A DNA stretch of 64,000 bases from positions 62,001-126,000 of the forward strand of contig NZ_RHOH01000001.1 of the NCBI RefSeq assembly GCF_003946115.1, written 5' to 3'. Both the position numbers and the translations under genes were made by a program. Positions 17,764-26,250 of the stretch are shown piece by piece; within the stretch, counting starts at the first letter, position 1, and each line of letters begins with the position of its first letter. The notes under the pieces were generated by a model. The model searched no databases, had not been told where the DNA came from, and saw only the letters and a list, made by a program, of their open reading frames with translations. The stretch is from Lacticaseibacillus daqingensis (lineage in GTDB: Bacteria > Bacillota > Bacilli > Lactobacillales > Lactobacillaceae).

Positions 17764-17819
17764 AAAGTGCTTTGTCCGAGTTTGCCTTAGGGCGCAGACT
17801 CGGATACTGCACTTTTTTA
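17764..17819 (+). terminator. Leader terminator/attenuator before mnmE
   Basis: Two stacked stems, AAAGTGC / GCACTTT and TCCGAGT / ACTCGGA, end in TTTTTT 20 bases before the mnmE ATG. Because a strong promoter lies directly upstream and no ORF lies between, this should terminate a short (about 80-base) RNA unless read through. Confidence 0.75.
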
Positions 17820-17839
17820 ATGGGGAAAGGACCGGCAAT

Positions 17840-19219
17840 ATGGCACAGACAGTCACTGAGTATGATACGATCGCCGCGATTTCGACGCCGCCTGGTGAGG
17901 GCGCGATCTCGATCGTGCGTTTGAGCGGGGAGGGCGCCGTGGCCACGGCCGCGGCAGTGTTTAAAGGGCGGGACCTGACCCGGGTGGCCAGTCACACCAT
18001 CAACTACGGGCACATTCTCGACCCGCAAAGCGGCGAAACCGTTGACGAGGTGATGGTCAGCGTGATGCGTGCGCCCAAGACGTACACCCGCGAAGACCTG
18101 GTGGAAATCAACTGCCACGGTGGCATCGTGTCCACTAACCGAGTCCTGCAGCTGCTGGTCGGCGCTGGCGCCCGCCTGGCCGAGCCCGGTGAGTTCACCA
18201 AGCGTGCTTTTTTGAATGGCCGCATCGATTTGACCCAAGCCGAGTCCGTGATGGATCTGATCCGGGCCAAAACCGATCGCGCTATGCAGGTCGCGGTGGA
18301 TCAGCTGGACGGCAACCTCAACCACCTGATCACCGCGCTGCGTCAGGAGATCCTCGAGGTGCTCGCGCAGGTCGAGGTGAACATCGATTACCCTGAGTAC
18401 GACACCGACGAGATGACGACCCAGCTGCTGCAAGAAAAAGCACAAACCGTGCTGGCGCGCGTGGACACGCTTTTGCAAACCGCAAGCCAAGGTAAGGTGC
18501 TGCGCAACGGCCTCGCCACTGCCATCGTCGGGCGGCCCAATGTCGGCAAATCCAGCCTGCTCAACCACATGCTGCACGAGGACAAGGCGATCGTGACCGA
18601 TGTGGCCGGTACCACTCGCGACGTGCTTGAGGAGTACGTCAACGTGCGTGGCGTGCCGCTGAAGCTGGTCGACACCGCCGGCATTCGCGACACCGAAGAT
18701 AAGGTGGAGAAAATCGGCGTCGAACGCTCCCGCCAGGCCATCACCAAGGCCGACCTGGTGCTGCTGGTGCTCGATGCCAGCCAGCCGCTGACGGCGGAAG
18801 ATTCGGCCCTGATCGACGCTACCGCCGCTAAGCGCCGCATCGTGGTGCTGAATAAGCAGGATCTGCCTGTGCAGCTGCAGTTGCCGACCAGCGTTCCATC
18901 CAACACCGTGGTGCGCACCTCGATCACCACTGGCGCCGGCGTGGAGGCGCTGGATACCAAGATCGCCGACATTTTCAACGCCGGCATCGAGAACAGTCAA
19001 AGCACCCTGATGGTCACCAACGCGCGCCAAATCGGCCTGCTGCGCCAGGCCAAAGTGAGCCTTCAAGCCGTCCTGACCGGCATCGAGGCCGGCATGCCGA
19101 TCGACCTCGTGCAGATCGACATGACCGCCGCCTGGGATAAGCTGGGCGAAATCACCGGCGATGCAGCCCCTGACGAGTTGATCACCCAGCTGTTCTCGCA
19201 GTTCTGCTTGGGCAAGTAA
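17840..19219 (+). CDS. mnmE: tRNA modification GTPase MnmE (TrmE)
   Basis: MnmE works with MnmG to install the cmnm5 or related modification on U34 of tRNAs reading NNA/NNG codons. The 459-residue protein has the folate-binding N-terminal domain ([21 protein letters not shown]), a helical domain, an inserted G domain with G1 [10 protein letters not shown]2 region TTRD, G3 DTAGIRDT and G4 NKQD, and the C-terminal catalytic cysteine in FCLGK. Length is normal. AAAGGA precedes the ATG. Expression runs through a leader hairpin with a T tract. mnmG follows 300 bases later after repeat elements. Confidence 0.97.
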   Translation: MAQTVTEYDTIAAISTPPGEGAISIVRLSGEGAVATAAAVFKGRDLTRVASHTINYGHILDPQSGETVDEVMVSVMRAPKTYTREDLVEINCHGGIVSTNRVLQLLVGAGARLAEPGEFTKRAFLNGRIDLTQAESVMDLIRAKTDRAMQVAVDQLDGNLNHLITALRQEILEVLAQVEVNIDYPEYDTDEMTTQLLQEKAQTVLARVDTLLQTASQGKVLRNGLATAIVGRPNVGKSSLLNHMLHEDKAIVTDVAGTTRDVLEEYVNVRGVPLKLVDTAGIRDTEDKVEKIGVERSRQAITKADLVLLVLDASQPLTAEDSALIDATAAKRRIVVLNKQDLPVQLQLPTSVPSNTVVRTSITTGAGVEALDTKIADIFNAGIENSQSTLMVTNARQIGLLRQAKVSLQAVLTGIEAGMPIDLVQIDMTAAWDKLGEITGDAAPDELITQLFSQFCLGK

Positions 19220-19342
19220 ACCAGAGCGAAGTGGCGCGGTTATGAGGGTTGGGCTAAGGCGGCCTGATGCTTGCGCCCGCACTTAGGCGCGAGTGGCAGG
19301 ACGACTTAGACCGCACCCTCATGCGCCACGCAGCTCGACGAA
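19220..19342. repeat. 123-bp hairpin repeat (interior type I)
   Basis: The unit has the same ends and length as unit 3024-3146 and is nearly identical over its outer parts, diverging mainly in the inner arms (GCGGCCTGATGC versus CAGCCTGACGC). It begins directly after the mnmE stop codon. Confidence 0.75.
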
Positions 19343-19346
19343 ATGA

Positions 19347-19456
19347 ACCAGAGCAGAGCAAAGCGCACTTAGCAGGACAGCTAGCCTAGCCATGATGCTT
19401 GCGCCCGCACTTAGGCGCAAGTGGCAGGGCGACTTAGCCCGCGCCGGCAGCCAGCA
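19347..19456. repeat. Partial or chimeric copy of the hairpin repeat
   Basis: It starts with ACCAGAGCAGAGCAAAGCG (type II left half, as at 2902), then switches to type I inner sequence (GCTTGCGCCCGCACTTAGGCGC) and lacks the CTCGACGAA end. It looks like a recombinant or decayed unit between mnmE and mnmG. Confidence 0.6.
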
Positions 19457-19516
19457 GGCGAATGACCAACTTTTAACAACAAGCCCACTATTTCCCGGGC
19501 AATAAAAGGAGAAAAC

Positions 19517-21418
19517 ATGCCAGAAGTCAAAGAGTACGAAGCGGCCACCTATGATGTTGTGGTGGTCGGTGCCGGCCATGCCGGCTGTGAGGCGGCGCTG
19601 GCCGCCGCGCGGATGGGCCAGCACACGCTGTTGATCACGATCAGTCTGGAAATGCTGGCATTCATGCCGTGCAACCCAAGCGTTGGCGGACCGGCCAAGG
19701 GCATCGTCGTGCGTGAAATCGACGCGCTGGGCGGCGAAATGGGCCGCAATATCGACAAGACCTATATTCAGATGCGGCTGCTGAACACCGGCAAGGGGCC
19801 AGCCGTGCGCGCCCTGCGCGCGCAGGCCGATAAGGCGGCGTATCACCGCTCGATGAAGGCCACGATCGAGGCGACCCCGAACCTGGACCTGCGCCAGGGG
19901 CTGGTGGAGCGCCTGCTGGTGGAAGACGACGCCTGCGTCGGGGTCGTGGCGGCTACCGGCGCCCGCTACCGCGCCAAAAGCGTGGTGCTGACGGCGGGCA
20001 CGTCTAGTCGCGGCAAGATCATCATCGGCGAGCTGATGTACTCTTCGGGCCCCAACAACAGCCTGCCGAGCATTCGCTTGTCCGAGGATCTGGAGCGCCA
20101 GGGCTTCAAGCTGCGCCGCTTCAAAACCGGGACGCCACCGCGCGTGCTCGGGCGCTCGATCGATTTTAGCCAGACGGAAGAGCAGCCTGGGGACACGACG
20201 CCGAACCACTTCTCCTTCACCACGCCGGATAGCGTCTACCTGAAGGACCAGCTGTCCTGCTGGATGACGTACACGAACGATCAGACGCACGCGATCATCC
20301 GCGAAAACCTCGACCGCGCGCCGATGTTTTCTGGCGTCATCAAGGGCGTGGGACCGCGCTACTGCCCGTCCATCGAGGACAAGGTGGTGCGCTTTGCCGA
20401 TAAGCCGCGCCACCAGCTTTTCCTGGAGCCGGAGGGCCGCGACACCGATGAGTACTACGTCGGCGACTTTTCGACCTCGATGCCTGAAGAGGTCCAGCTG
20501 AAAATGCTGCGTAGTGTCGCCGGGCTGCAAAACGCCGAGCTGATGCGCCCGGGGTACGCCATCGAGTACGACATCATCGAGCCGTGGCAACTGACCGCCA
20601 CGCTTGAAACCAAGGTGGTCCCGAACCTTTTCACCGCGGGTCAGATGAACGGGACCAGCGGCTACGAAGAGGCAGCGGGGCAGGGCCTGATCGCCGGCAT
20701 CAACGCCGCGCTGCGGGCGCAAGGCAAGCCTGGGTTCACCCTGCAGCGCTCCGATGCTTACATCGGGGTGATGATCGATGACCTGGTCACAAAGGGCACC
20801 AATGAGCCGTACCGCCTGCTGACGAGCCGGGCTGAGTATCGCCTGATCCTGCGTCATGACAACGCAGATCTGCGCCTGACGGACAAGGGCCGCGCGCTGG
20901 GCCTGATTGATGATGCGCGCTATGCGGCGTTCACCGCCAAGCGGGCCGCGATCACGGCCGAGATCAAGCGACTTCAAGCGGTCCGCCTGCGCCCCAAGGA
21001 CGTCAACGACTGGCTGGCGGCCAACGGCGGTGCGCCGCTCAAGGACGGGGTTTTGGCCAGCGATTTCCTGAAGCGGCCGGAGGTGACCTATCAGGCGCTC
21101 ATGGCCTTTGCGCCGGCAGCCGCGCCGGTTGACCGCTACGTGGCGGAAGAGGCCACGGTGCAGATCAAATATGCCGGTTACATCGACAAGGAGCAGCAAA
21201 GCATCGCGAAGCTCCACCGGCTGGAGGCCAAGAAGATCCCGGTCAACCTCGACTACGCCGCCATCAATGGATTGGCGACCGAGGCGCGCCAGAAGCTGAC
21301 CAAGATCCAGCCCGAGACCCTCGCGCAGGCGAGTCGGATCTCTGGGGTCAACCCGGCGGATGTCGCGATCCTGTCGGTGTACATTGAGCAGGGACGCATT
21401 GCAAAAGTGCAGGCATAA
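19517..21418 (+). CDS. mnmG: tRNA uridine-5-carboxymethylaminomethyl modification enzyme MnmG (GidA)
   Basis: This FAD-dependent partner of MnmE modifies U34 of tRNA. The 633-residue product has the N-terminal Rossmann FAD motif [21 protein letters not shown], the family signature [10 protein letters not shown] with the conserved Cys (MPCNPSVGG), the second NAD-related region, and the C-terminal helical domain ([10 protein letters not shown], then [15 protein letters not shown]) that contacts MnmE. The start has AAAGGAG seven bases upstream. Length is normal. A strong bidirectional terminator follows. The rsmG and parAB genes often seen next in related genomes are not here. Confidence 0.97.
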   Translation: MPEVKEYEAATYDVVVVGAGHAGCEAALAAARMGQHTLLITISLEMLAFMPCNPSVGGPAKGIVVREIDALGGEMGRNIDKTYIQMRLLNTGKGPAVRALRAQADKAAYHRSMKATIEATPNLDLRQGLVERLLVEDDACVGVVAATGARYRAKSVVLTAGTSSRGKIIIGELMYSSGPNNSLPSIRLSEDLERQGFKLRRFKTGTPPRVLGRSIDFSQTEEQPGDTTPNHFSFTTPDSVYLKDQLSCWMTYTNDQTHAIIRENLDRAPMFSGVIKGVGPRYCPSIEDKVVRFADKPRHQLFLEPEGRDTDEYYVGDFSTSMPEEVQLKMLRSVAGLQNAELMRPGYAIEYDIIEPWQLTATLETKVVPNLFTAGQMNGTSGYEEAAGQGLIAGINAALRAQGKPGFTLQRSDAYIGVMIDDLVTKGTNEPYRLLTSRAEYRLILRHDNADLRLTDKGRALGLIDDARYAAFTAKRAAITAEIKRLQAVRLRPKDVNDWLAANGGAPLKDGVLASDFLKRPEVTYQALMAFAPAAAPVDRYVAEEATVQIKYAGYIDKEQQSIAKLHRLEAKKIPVNLDYAAINGLATEARQKLTKIQPETLAQASRISGVNPADVAILSVYIEQGRIAKVQA

Positions 21419-21423
21419 TAAAT

Positions 21424-21460
21424 AAAAAGCATCATCTCGGTAGGCGAGATGATGCTTTTT
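21424..21460. terminator. Bidirectional terminator between mnmG and a convergent gene
   Basis: A long stem AAAAAGCATCATCTCG / CGAGATGATGCTTTTT with a short loop. It overlaps the last codons of the minus-strand membrane protein gene. Confidence 0.9.
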
Positions 21461-21830
21461 GATTGTTTTGACGATGATCAGATAGGGCGGCCGCGCCGAC
21501 GAACGCGACTGTGGCGGTGAGCGTCAGCACGTAGATGGCATTGGCCACCGTGAACAGGGCCCAGCAGGTGCCGCAGGAAACCAGCACGCCCACGGCCAGT
21601 GGCACCGCGACGCGCAGCACCGGCGGCCGGAGCACGGCCAGCGTCTCAAGCAGTAGCAGGACGATCAAGATGACGCCTGCGATCGTGACGATCTGCCACT
21701 CGTTGTCCATGTCGCGGAAGCGCTGGCCACCCAAGGGCAGAATCAGGTTGATGGCTAGCCAGCCGGCCGCCAACGGTGCCAGCACTAGCGTGGTCAGCCG
21801 CAGCCAGCCGCTTAATTGTCGTGTGTGCAT
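21432..21830 (-). CDS. Small multi-pass membrane protein, unknown function
   Basis: A 132-residue protein with about four predicted membrane segments (VLAPLAAGWLAINLILPL, IVTIAGVILIVLLLLETLAVL, VLVSCGTCWALFTVANAIYVL, and a further C-terminal segment). No catalytic or family motif is recognised. The ATG follows GAGGGG by about six bases, supporting translation. It is convergent with mnmG and its 3' end forms part of the shared terminator. The only neighbours on this strand are two other small genes further upstream. Function is unknown. Confidence 0.65.
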   Translation of the reverse strand: MHTRQLSGWLRLTTLVLAPLAAGWLAINLILPLGGQRFRDMDNEWQIVTIAGVILIVLLLLETLAVLRPPVLRVAVPLAVGVLVSCGTCWALFTVANAIYVLTLTATVAFVGAAALSDHRQNNQKASSRLPR

Positions 21831-22029
21831 CCGTGCCCCTCCCCCAGTTGATGCCCTTAGTATAGCGAGCTCAGGCGGATTGCTTCAGCACCACGGCGCA
21901 ATTTATACTTTTCCTAAAAAAGGCGCTGAATCATCATTAACAGCCCAAGAATGAAGCACAACGATTCCGGAAGAGTACGAGGAAAAAAACGACGCCCGTG
22001 CTTCCGTTCGGCTGTGCCGAACGCCGCAG

Positions 22030-22075
22030 CGAGGCAGCCTATTCTGTTCCAACGAAGCACAAGCCGAATATAAGA
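22030..22075. repeat. GC-rich repeat segment shared with 13250-13312
   Basis: Both places contain GAGGCAGCCTA followed by GTTCCAACGAAGC and CAAGCCG. The wider gap 21831-22162 holds no gene: it contains this segment and two hairpins, 22078-22116 (AGGCACTG..CAAACC / GGTTTG..CAGTGCCT) and 22131-22156 (GGTTTTG / CAAAACC), the latter probably terminating the gene ending at 22163. Confidence 0.5.
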
Positions 22076-22162
22076 AGGAGGCACTGTCAAACCTAAGTGC
22101 GGGTTTGTCAGTGCCTCTCGCTACCAGTCTAGGTTTTGTCTCAACCGCTTGGCAAAACCGGG

Positions 22163-22336
22163 TCAGGGGTGTGTTAGCAGGCTCACCAGTAGCCCAACGA
22201 GCACCGCCGCTAGGGCGGCCTTGCTGCCGGTGCGCCCGCGGTTGAGCAGGTGGTCGCGCCACTCCCGCCAAATCAGTCCCAGCGTGGCGATCAGGGCGAC
22301 GCTGACAAGGATCAACAACTTCAGCACAACAGACAT
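22163..22336 (-). CDS. Small membrane protein (57 aa), unknown function
   Basis: This is a short gene read directly from the sequence: 57 residues starting MSVVLKLLILVSVALIATLG, a polar centre (WREWRDHLLNRGRTGSKAA) and a second hydrophobic segment (LAAVLVGLLVSLL). Two membrane-spanning helices joined by a basic loop are predicted. GGGAGG lies about seven bases before the ATG. It starts 13 bases after the stop of the 86-residue gene upstream, so the two probably form an operon. The sequence matches no family I know, and its role is unknown. Confidence 0.6.
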   Translation of the reverse strand: MSVVLKLLILVSVALIATLGLIWREWRDHLLNRGRTGSKAALAAVLVGLLVSLLTHP

Positions 22337-22349
22337 GAGGCACCCTCCC

Positions 22350-22610
22350 TTAGACTTCTAGGTCGAAATACGGGTTGATCTTCTTTTGCAAGTCGTGGAT
22401 CTGCACGAGGTTGATGCTTGGGATCAGCCGGTAGATGAAGCCGGCGAAGGTATCGCGGTGGAACTTGTAGTCCATGCGCGCCATCCGGTGGCGGCGGTCC
22501 GCGGCTGTGATCTCCCAGACTTCAAGGTTATACGCCGCATCAGGAATAACTGAGATATATTTGGTCTTGTCGAGCCAAACAACGGGTTGTAATAAAGATT
22601 GATCAAGCAT
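22350..22610 (-). CDS. Conserved-looking hypothetical protein (86 aa)
   Basis: The protein is soluble with no membrane segment. It begins MLDQSLLQPVVWLDKTKYIS and ends INPYFDLEV. Composition is mixed and aromatic-rich, typical of a small folded domain rather than a spurious ORF. ATG 22610 is chosen because TGGAGGA lies seven bases upstream; an ATG seven codons earlier lies before that site. A TATAAT -10 box on the minus strand at 22678-22683 is plausible. It is probably co-transcribed with the 57-residue membrane protein. No function can be assigned. Confidence 0.6.
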   Translation of the reverse strand: MLDQSLLQPVVWLDKTKYISVIPDAAYNLEVWEITAADRRHRMARMDYKFHRDTFAGFIYRLIPSINLVQIHDLQKKINPYFDLEV

Positions 22611-22810
22611 CGCGCATCCTCCAGTGAACAATTCCTGATGAGCTGCGCCCGGGCTGTGCAGTCATCGTGTGAAATTAATTATAGCAGAGTCGGCGAGAAA
22701 AATTGGGCTGAAATCACGCACGAAAGATTGTGAAAGTTAGTTCACAAGTGGCGAACAAGTTGCCGCAGTAAGCTTGGGGGTGTCAAGCCCCAATTTAACC
22801 GGAGGCCGGT

Positions 22811-22855
22811 ATGAAAGCGGCTGAATGCTACCGGCGAGGCCGAAGCGCCACATAA
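22811..22855 (+). other. Possible 14-codon ORF in a structured intergenic element
   Basis: ATG 22811 follows GGAGG by about five bases and encodes MKAAECYRRGRSAT. The stop abuts the hairpin at 22860-22903. The surrounding bases 22770-22850 contain nested inverted repeats (GGGG..CCCC, CCGG..CCGG, GGTA..TACC). It could be a leader peptide, an sRNA or chance. Confidence 0.3.
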
Positions 22856-22859
22856 TAAA

Positions 22860-22903
22860 AAAATTTCTGAGCCAGCGAACCACCCAGAAATTTTCACAAG
22901 AAT
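22860..22903 (-). terminator. Terminator of the CPBP protease gene
   Basis: On the minus strand: AAATTTCTG / CAGAAATTT with a TTCG-containing loop, followed by seven T. Confidence 0.8.
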
Positions 22904-22952
22904 AGGCGAACATTCGTTCTAGACACCCCGCGTCCGAGCGCGCTTTTTAGCG

Positions 22953-23627
22953 CTAAAAACCGACCAATGCGGGTAAAAAGTTGATCATCATATGCAGTGC
23001 CCACGAGTAGCGCAAATCGCGTTGCCGGCGGTAGGTGTAGGCCAGCAGGAAGCCCATGCCGGCGTAGGTCAGCAAATAGACGGACAGGTGTGGCTCGTGC
23101 AGCAAGCCGAAGCACAGGCCGGAGGTGAGGACGCTGGCCCAAAAGTTCACGGGGGTGTCCTTGGTCCAAAACAGCGTCATGAACAGGCCGCGAAAGACAG
23201 TTTCTTCGATCACCGGGGCCAGCAACCCAGCCATCACGAACACGGTCCAGGGCCAGGCCGACTGTAGGGTCAGGATCTCCTTTTGGTTCGTCGGCGTGCC
23301 GAAGCGGGCGAGCGCGACGTTCAGCGCTAGTACCAGCGCGTACATTGTCACCACGAGGAACACGCCTTCTGCGCGCAGTTTGGTGCGCTGAATGCCCAGC
23401 GGATTGGCGCGGCGCAGGCGCCGGCGGTACAGCCAGAGAAGTGCCGCCGCGGTCAGCAGGCCCGCCGCCAGCGTACTGCCGGCCAGTAACCCGTCCGCCT
23501 GTGCGCCGGTGGCAGGCGTGAGGTGATACAGGCGGATCAGCACGAGCATCGGGACTTGGTAGAGGTACACACAGCTGGCGATGGCGGCAAAGGCCAAGCA
23601 CTTTAACAGACGGCGGATGATGGACAT
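22953..23627 (-). CDS. CPBP family intramembrane glutamic endopeptidase (CAAX protease)
   Basis: A 224-residue integral membrane protease of the CPBP (ABI) family. The motifs are intact: motif 1 EETVFRG (EExxxR type), motif 2 FGLLHEP with the catalytic-site His, and motif 3 ALHMMINF. Six to seven membrane segments are predicted. CAAGGAGG lies about six bases before the ATG. In lactobacilli such proteins occur as bacteriocin-immunity or housekeeping membrane proteases. No bacteriocin genes were found next to it, so its substrate is open. It is transcribed alone. Confidence 0.88.
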   Translation of the reverse strand: MSIIRRLLKCLAFAAIASCVYLYQVPMLVLIRLYHLTPATGAQADGLLAGSTLAAGLLTAAALLWLYRRRLRRANPLGIQRTKLRAEGVFLVVTMYALVLALNVALARFGTPTNQKEILTLQSAWPWTVFVMAGLLAPVIEETVFRGLFMTLFWTKDTPVNFWASVLTSGLCFGLLHEPHLSVYLLTYAGMGFLLAYTYRRQRDLRYSWALHMMINFLPALVGF

Positions 23628-23739
23628 GGCGGCCTCCTTGATGGGCAGATTTTCCCCAGTTTACCATAAACGGCGGCGATTATTGCCCGGGCAATAATGT
23701 GCTGCCACAACGGCCCCCTTTGCAGGTGCCGTTGTGCAC

Positions 23740-24525
23740 TTAAATCAGCCCAAAGTGGCGCAGGGCGTTGGGAATACCTGCGTGCTGGTAGTCGTCGGTT
23801 TGATAGTCTGCCGCGGCCGCCACCGCGGGCAGGGCATTGCCCATGGCCACGCCCACTGTGGCCCGGCGCAGCATCGGAATGTCGTTGTTGCCATCGCCGA
23901 ACGCGTATGTGGGCACACCGGCAAACTCTGGCCGGTCCGCCAGGATCTCGATGCCACTGCCCTTACTGATGCCGTGGTTGACCACGTCGATGGCGTAGTG
24001 GCCGTTGCGGAAGAAGTCGAGCTCGGGAAAATCCGCCTGGTACTGGGCGCCCACTGCTTCACCGGCTGCATCCCACGGCGTGAACAGCAGCAGCATGGTG
24101 ACCGCCTCGCGCGTGGCAAAATCGGGGTCGATGACAGGCTCAGGCTGGATCACAACGTCGTAGGTCTTCTTCGTGTCCGCCGTGTGGGCCGTCAGCGCAA
24201 CACCCCGGTCGTTGTAGAGCGAGACGGGCAACCCATCGGCTTTGGCCTGCGCCAAGAAGCGGTGGAGCTGCGGCTTGCCGAGCGGGCTTTGGTAAAGGTG
24301 CTCGCCGTGCAGCACAATGTCCGCCCCGTTGGCGCAGATCAGCGTGTCAATGCCGCTGACTTCTTGCAAGGCGGTCAGCTCCCACTGATTGCGCCCGGTG
24401 CAGATGATCGGCACACAGTCGTTTTGCTGCAGCTGGTGCAGGGCCGCCAGGTTCTCCGTTGGGATCTGCTTGGCGTCGTTGAGTAGGGTCATGTCTAGGT
24501 CAAAAAAGACGAGTGCTTTCGTCAT
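23740..24525 (-). CDS. HAD-superfamily Cof-type phosphatase
   Basis: A cytoplasmic phosphatase, probably for sugar phosphates or similar metabolites. It is 261 residues with all four HAD motifs: I FFDLDMTLL (DxDxT, nucleophile D10 by count from the start), II CTGRN, III the Lys in NHGISKGSG, and IV GDGNNDIPML. The large type IIB cap between motifs II and III places it with the Cof/YidA group. ATG 24525 follows GGAGG; an upstream in-frame ATG at 24642 has no such site and would add a non-homologous arginine-rich leader. The neighbouring nagB is separately terminated. Confidence 0.9.
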   Translation of the reverse strand: MTKALVFFDLDMTLLNDAKQIPTENLAALHQLQQNDCVPIICTGRNQWELTALQEVSGIDTLICANGADIVLHGEHLYQSPLGKPQLHRFLAQAKADGLPVSLYNDRGVALTAHTADTKKTYDVVIQPEPVIDPDFATREAVTMLLLFTPWDAAGEAVGAQYQADFPELDFFRNGHYAIDVVNHGISKGSGIEILADRPEFAGVPTYAFGDGNNDIPMLRRATVGVAMGNALPAVAAAADYQTDDYQHAGIPNALRHFGLI

Positions 24526-24625
24526 GAAAGAGCCTCCATTCATTAATACCCCCAGTGTATCACGGGACCACGATTTTCGCCGGCGGGATTCTGCTCGTGC
24601 GGTGCTGTCCGCGTTTTTCGGGGCA

Positions 24626-24655
24626 AACAAAAAAACCGGCACCCGGCCGGTTTTT
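24626..24655 (-). terminator. nagB terminator
   Basis: Stem AAAAACCGGC / GCCGGTTTTT six bases downstream of the nagB stop codon, with T run on the minus strand. Confidence 0.85.
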
Positions 24656-24660
24656 AAGGA

Positions 24661-25368
24661 TTACTTGCTCAGCTTGCTTGCTGCGGCTTCGTCAAGGATG
24701 AGCGTGACGTTCGCGTGGTTCTGCAGAACGGAAGCTGGGACGTGGTTGGTGACAGGGCCTTCGATGGTGGCCTTGATGGCGTCCGCCTTGTCTTCCCCGT
24801 AAGCGAGGAGGATGATCTGCTTGCCCTTCATGATGGAGCCGATCCCCATGGAGATGGCGTAGCGTGGCACGTCTTCTTCCTTGTCGAAGAAGCGCTTGTT
24901 GGCTTCGATCGTGGATTCGGTCAGCTGAACCTTGTGGGTCTTGCCATCGAGGTCGGAACCTGGTTCGTTGAAGCCGATGTGACCATTGCGGCCGATGCCC
25001 AGGATCTGAATGTCGATCGGGTTGTCAGCGATGATCTTCTCGTAGTCAGCGGCGGCCTGGTCGCTGTCTGCGGCATTGCCGTTCGGCACATAGGAGTGGG
25101 CGAATGGCTTCTTGTTGAACAGGTTGTCCTTCATGAACTGGTGGTAGCTCTGCGGGTTGTCTTCTGGCAGGCCCACGTATTCGTCGAGGTTAACCGAGGT
25201 CATGTTCGTGAAGTCAAGGTCGCTTGCGATCATGGCTTGGTACAGGGTGATTGGCGTGGAGCCGGTGGCAAGCCCGAGCACCTTGTCGCCGTTTTCGATC
25301 CCTTTTTTGATGAGGTCAAAAGCGGCCTGGCCGCCAGCAACTTTGTCTTTTACGATTTTTACATCCAT
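24661..25368 (-). CDS. nagB: Glucosamine-6-phosphate deaminase
   Basis: NagB converts glucosamine-6-phosphate to fructose-6-phosphate and ammonia, the last step in using GlcNAc and glucosamine. The 235-residue protein (family length) has the substrate loop [13 protein letters not shown], the catalytic region [11 protein letters not shown], and the [14 protein letters not shown] signature with the conserved His. ATG 25368 follows AGGAGGG by eight bases. It is monocistronic, with a consensus promoter overlapped by a NagR-like operator and a cre-like site just upstream. It would process amino sugars released by the surface GH84, GH18 and PL8 enzymes. Confidence 0.96.
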   Translation of the reverse strand: MDVKIVKDKVAGGQAAFDLIKKGIENGDKVLGLATGSTPITLYQAMIASDLDFTNMTSVNLDEYVGLPEDNPQSYHQFMKDNLFNKKPFAHSYVPNGNAADSDQAAADYEKIIADNPIDIQILGIGRNGHIGFNEPGSDLDGKTHKVQLTESTIEANKRFFDKEEDVPRYAISMGIGSIMKGKQIILLAYGEDKADAIKATIEGPVTNHVPASVLQNHANVTLILDEAAASKLSK

Positions 25369-25386
25369 TATGAATACCCTCCTTGT

Positions 25387-25400
25387 TTGGTCTAGTCCAA
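25387..25400. promoter_or_regulatory. NagR/YvoA-type operator at the nagB promoter
   Basis: TTGGTCTAGTCCAA is one base from a perfect palindrome and resembles the TGGTCTAGACCA-type dre sites of GntR-family GlcNAc regulators (NagR, DasR). It overlaps the last two bases of the -10 box and the expected transcription start. Confidence 0.7.
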
Positions 25401-25427
25401 TATACAATGGAAATCAGACCCTGTCAA
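25399..25427 (-). promoter_or_regulatory. nagB promoter
   Basis: On the minus strand: TTGACA (25427-25422), a 17-base spacer, TATATT (25404-25399). Confidence 0.85.
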
Positions 25428-25456
25428 TGTAGGGGGGCGCTTTTTGTGATTATTTT

Positions 25457-25471
25457 TGGGAACGTTCTCAT
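25457..25471. promoter_or_regulatory. cre-like site upstream of nagB
   Basis: TGGGAACGTTCTCAT is nearly palindromic (GGGAACGTTCTC) and matches the cre core AACGTT, with one mismatch to WTGNAANCGNWNNCW on the minus strand. It overlaps the stop codon of the phosphatase gene. Confidence 0.45.
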
Positions 25472-26232
25472 GATTCAAGGAGCTGCTGACGCAGTTGGGT
25501 CAACGCGTGTACCGATAGTAATTGTTGTTGGATGACATAGGTCGGCCAGTCGCCAAATTCGGCGGTGATGAACGCGTGAACGGCTAGCTCACACTGGGTT
25601 TCGGCGGCGTGCGCATTTAACGCCGTGACCAGCGGGCTGGTGGGGTCTTGCACCGCGGCCAGCAGCGTCTCACGGTTGGCGCCAAACACAAGGTTGGTCA
25701 GCAGGTAGTCGGTTTGGATCACGGCGCGCGGTACGCCCAGCGCGCCAAGCACCATCATTGCGGCCACCCCGGTGCGGTCCTTGCCGGCGCTACAGTGAAA
25801 CAGCAGCGCGTGGCGCGTTTGCGTCAGCAGGGCAAAGAGGGTGCGGAATGCGGCCAGCGCGTGCGGGTCGGTCAGCATGCGCAAGTAGGTGGCGGCCATC
25901 GGGGTGATGCGCGGGTCTTGCATCGCCGCCAGGGCCGCCGGCGGAACGGGACTGGTGGGCGCATCAAACGGGTAAACCGGTAGCGCGTGAACCGCTGTGC
26001 CGGGCGCCACCACATCAGGGTTGAGCGCCACCTCGCTGGGACTGCGCAGGTCCACCACCGTGCGCACACCATAAGCCCACAGCGCCTGGGCATCGGCTGG
26101 CGTCAGCTGACTCAAGGCGCCTGAGCGCAGCAGACGGTGGGTGCGCACGCGCTGGCCGGTGGCAGTCGGGTAGCCGCCAAGCTCACGCAGGTTGAGGCTG
26201 TTGGGAATGGGTAAGACCCGTGATTGTGGCAT
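25468..26232 (-). CDS. Tyrosine-protein phosphatase (PF13350-type)
   Basis: This 254-residue protein belongs to the Y_phosphatase3 family. Diagnostic are the N-terminal NLRELGGYPTATGQRV motif, DLRSPSEV, and the P-loop HCSAGKDRTG with the catalytic Cys and Arg (CX5R). Members dephosphorylate phosphotyrosine and sometimes phosphoinositides; in Gram-positives some act on capsule or signalling proteins. AAAGGAGG precedes the ATG. It is divergent from prs, and the two -10 boxes lie in a perfect 13-bp inverted repeat. Its 3' end overlaps a cre-like site for nagB. Confidence 0.9.
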   Translation of the reverse strand: MPQSRVLPIPNSLNLRELGGYPTATGQRVRTHRLLRSGALSQLTPADAQALWAYGVRTVVDLRSPSEVALNPDVVAPGTAVHALPVYPFDAPTSPVPPAALAAMQDPRITPMAATYLRMLTDPHALAAFRTLFALLTQTRHALLFHCSAGKDRTGVAAMMVLGALGVPRAVIQTDYLLTNLVFGANRETLLAAVQDPTSPLVTALNAHAAETQCELAVHAFITAEFGDWPTYVIQQQLLSVHALTQLRQQLLES

Positions 26233-26250
26233 CAGGTGCCACCTCCTTTG

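Noticed and set aside
17762-19282. 506-codon minus-strand ORF opposite mnmE
   Set aside because: GC-rich coding DNA leaves the opposite frame open. The product is His/Gln/Asp-rich low-complexity sequence, without a ribosome binding site or known motif, while mnmE is unambiguous.
19319-21217. 632-codon minus-strand ORF opposite mnmG
   Set aside because: It is an antisense shadow of a certain gene, starting in repeat sequence and with no recognisable domains.
21903-22343. 146-codon minus-strand ORF
   Set aside because: It is out of frame with the better supported 57-residue gene (which has a ribosome binding site and membrane helices) and runs through repeat sequence.
22953-23627. CPBP protease as bacteriocin immunity gene
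   Set aside because: No bacteriocin precursor, double-glycine leader or export gene is nearby, so only the family assignment is kept.
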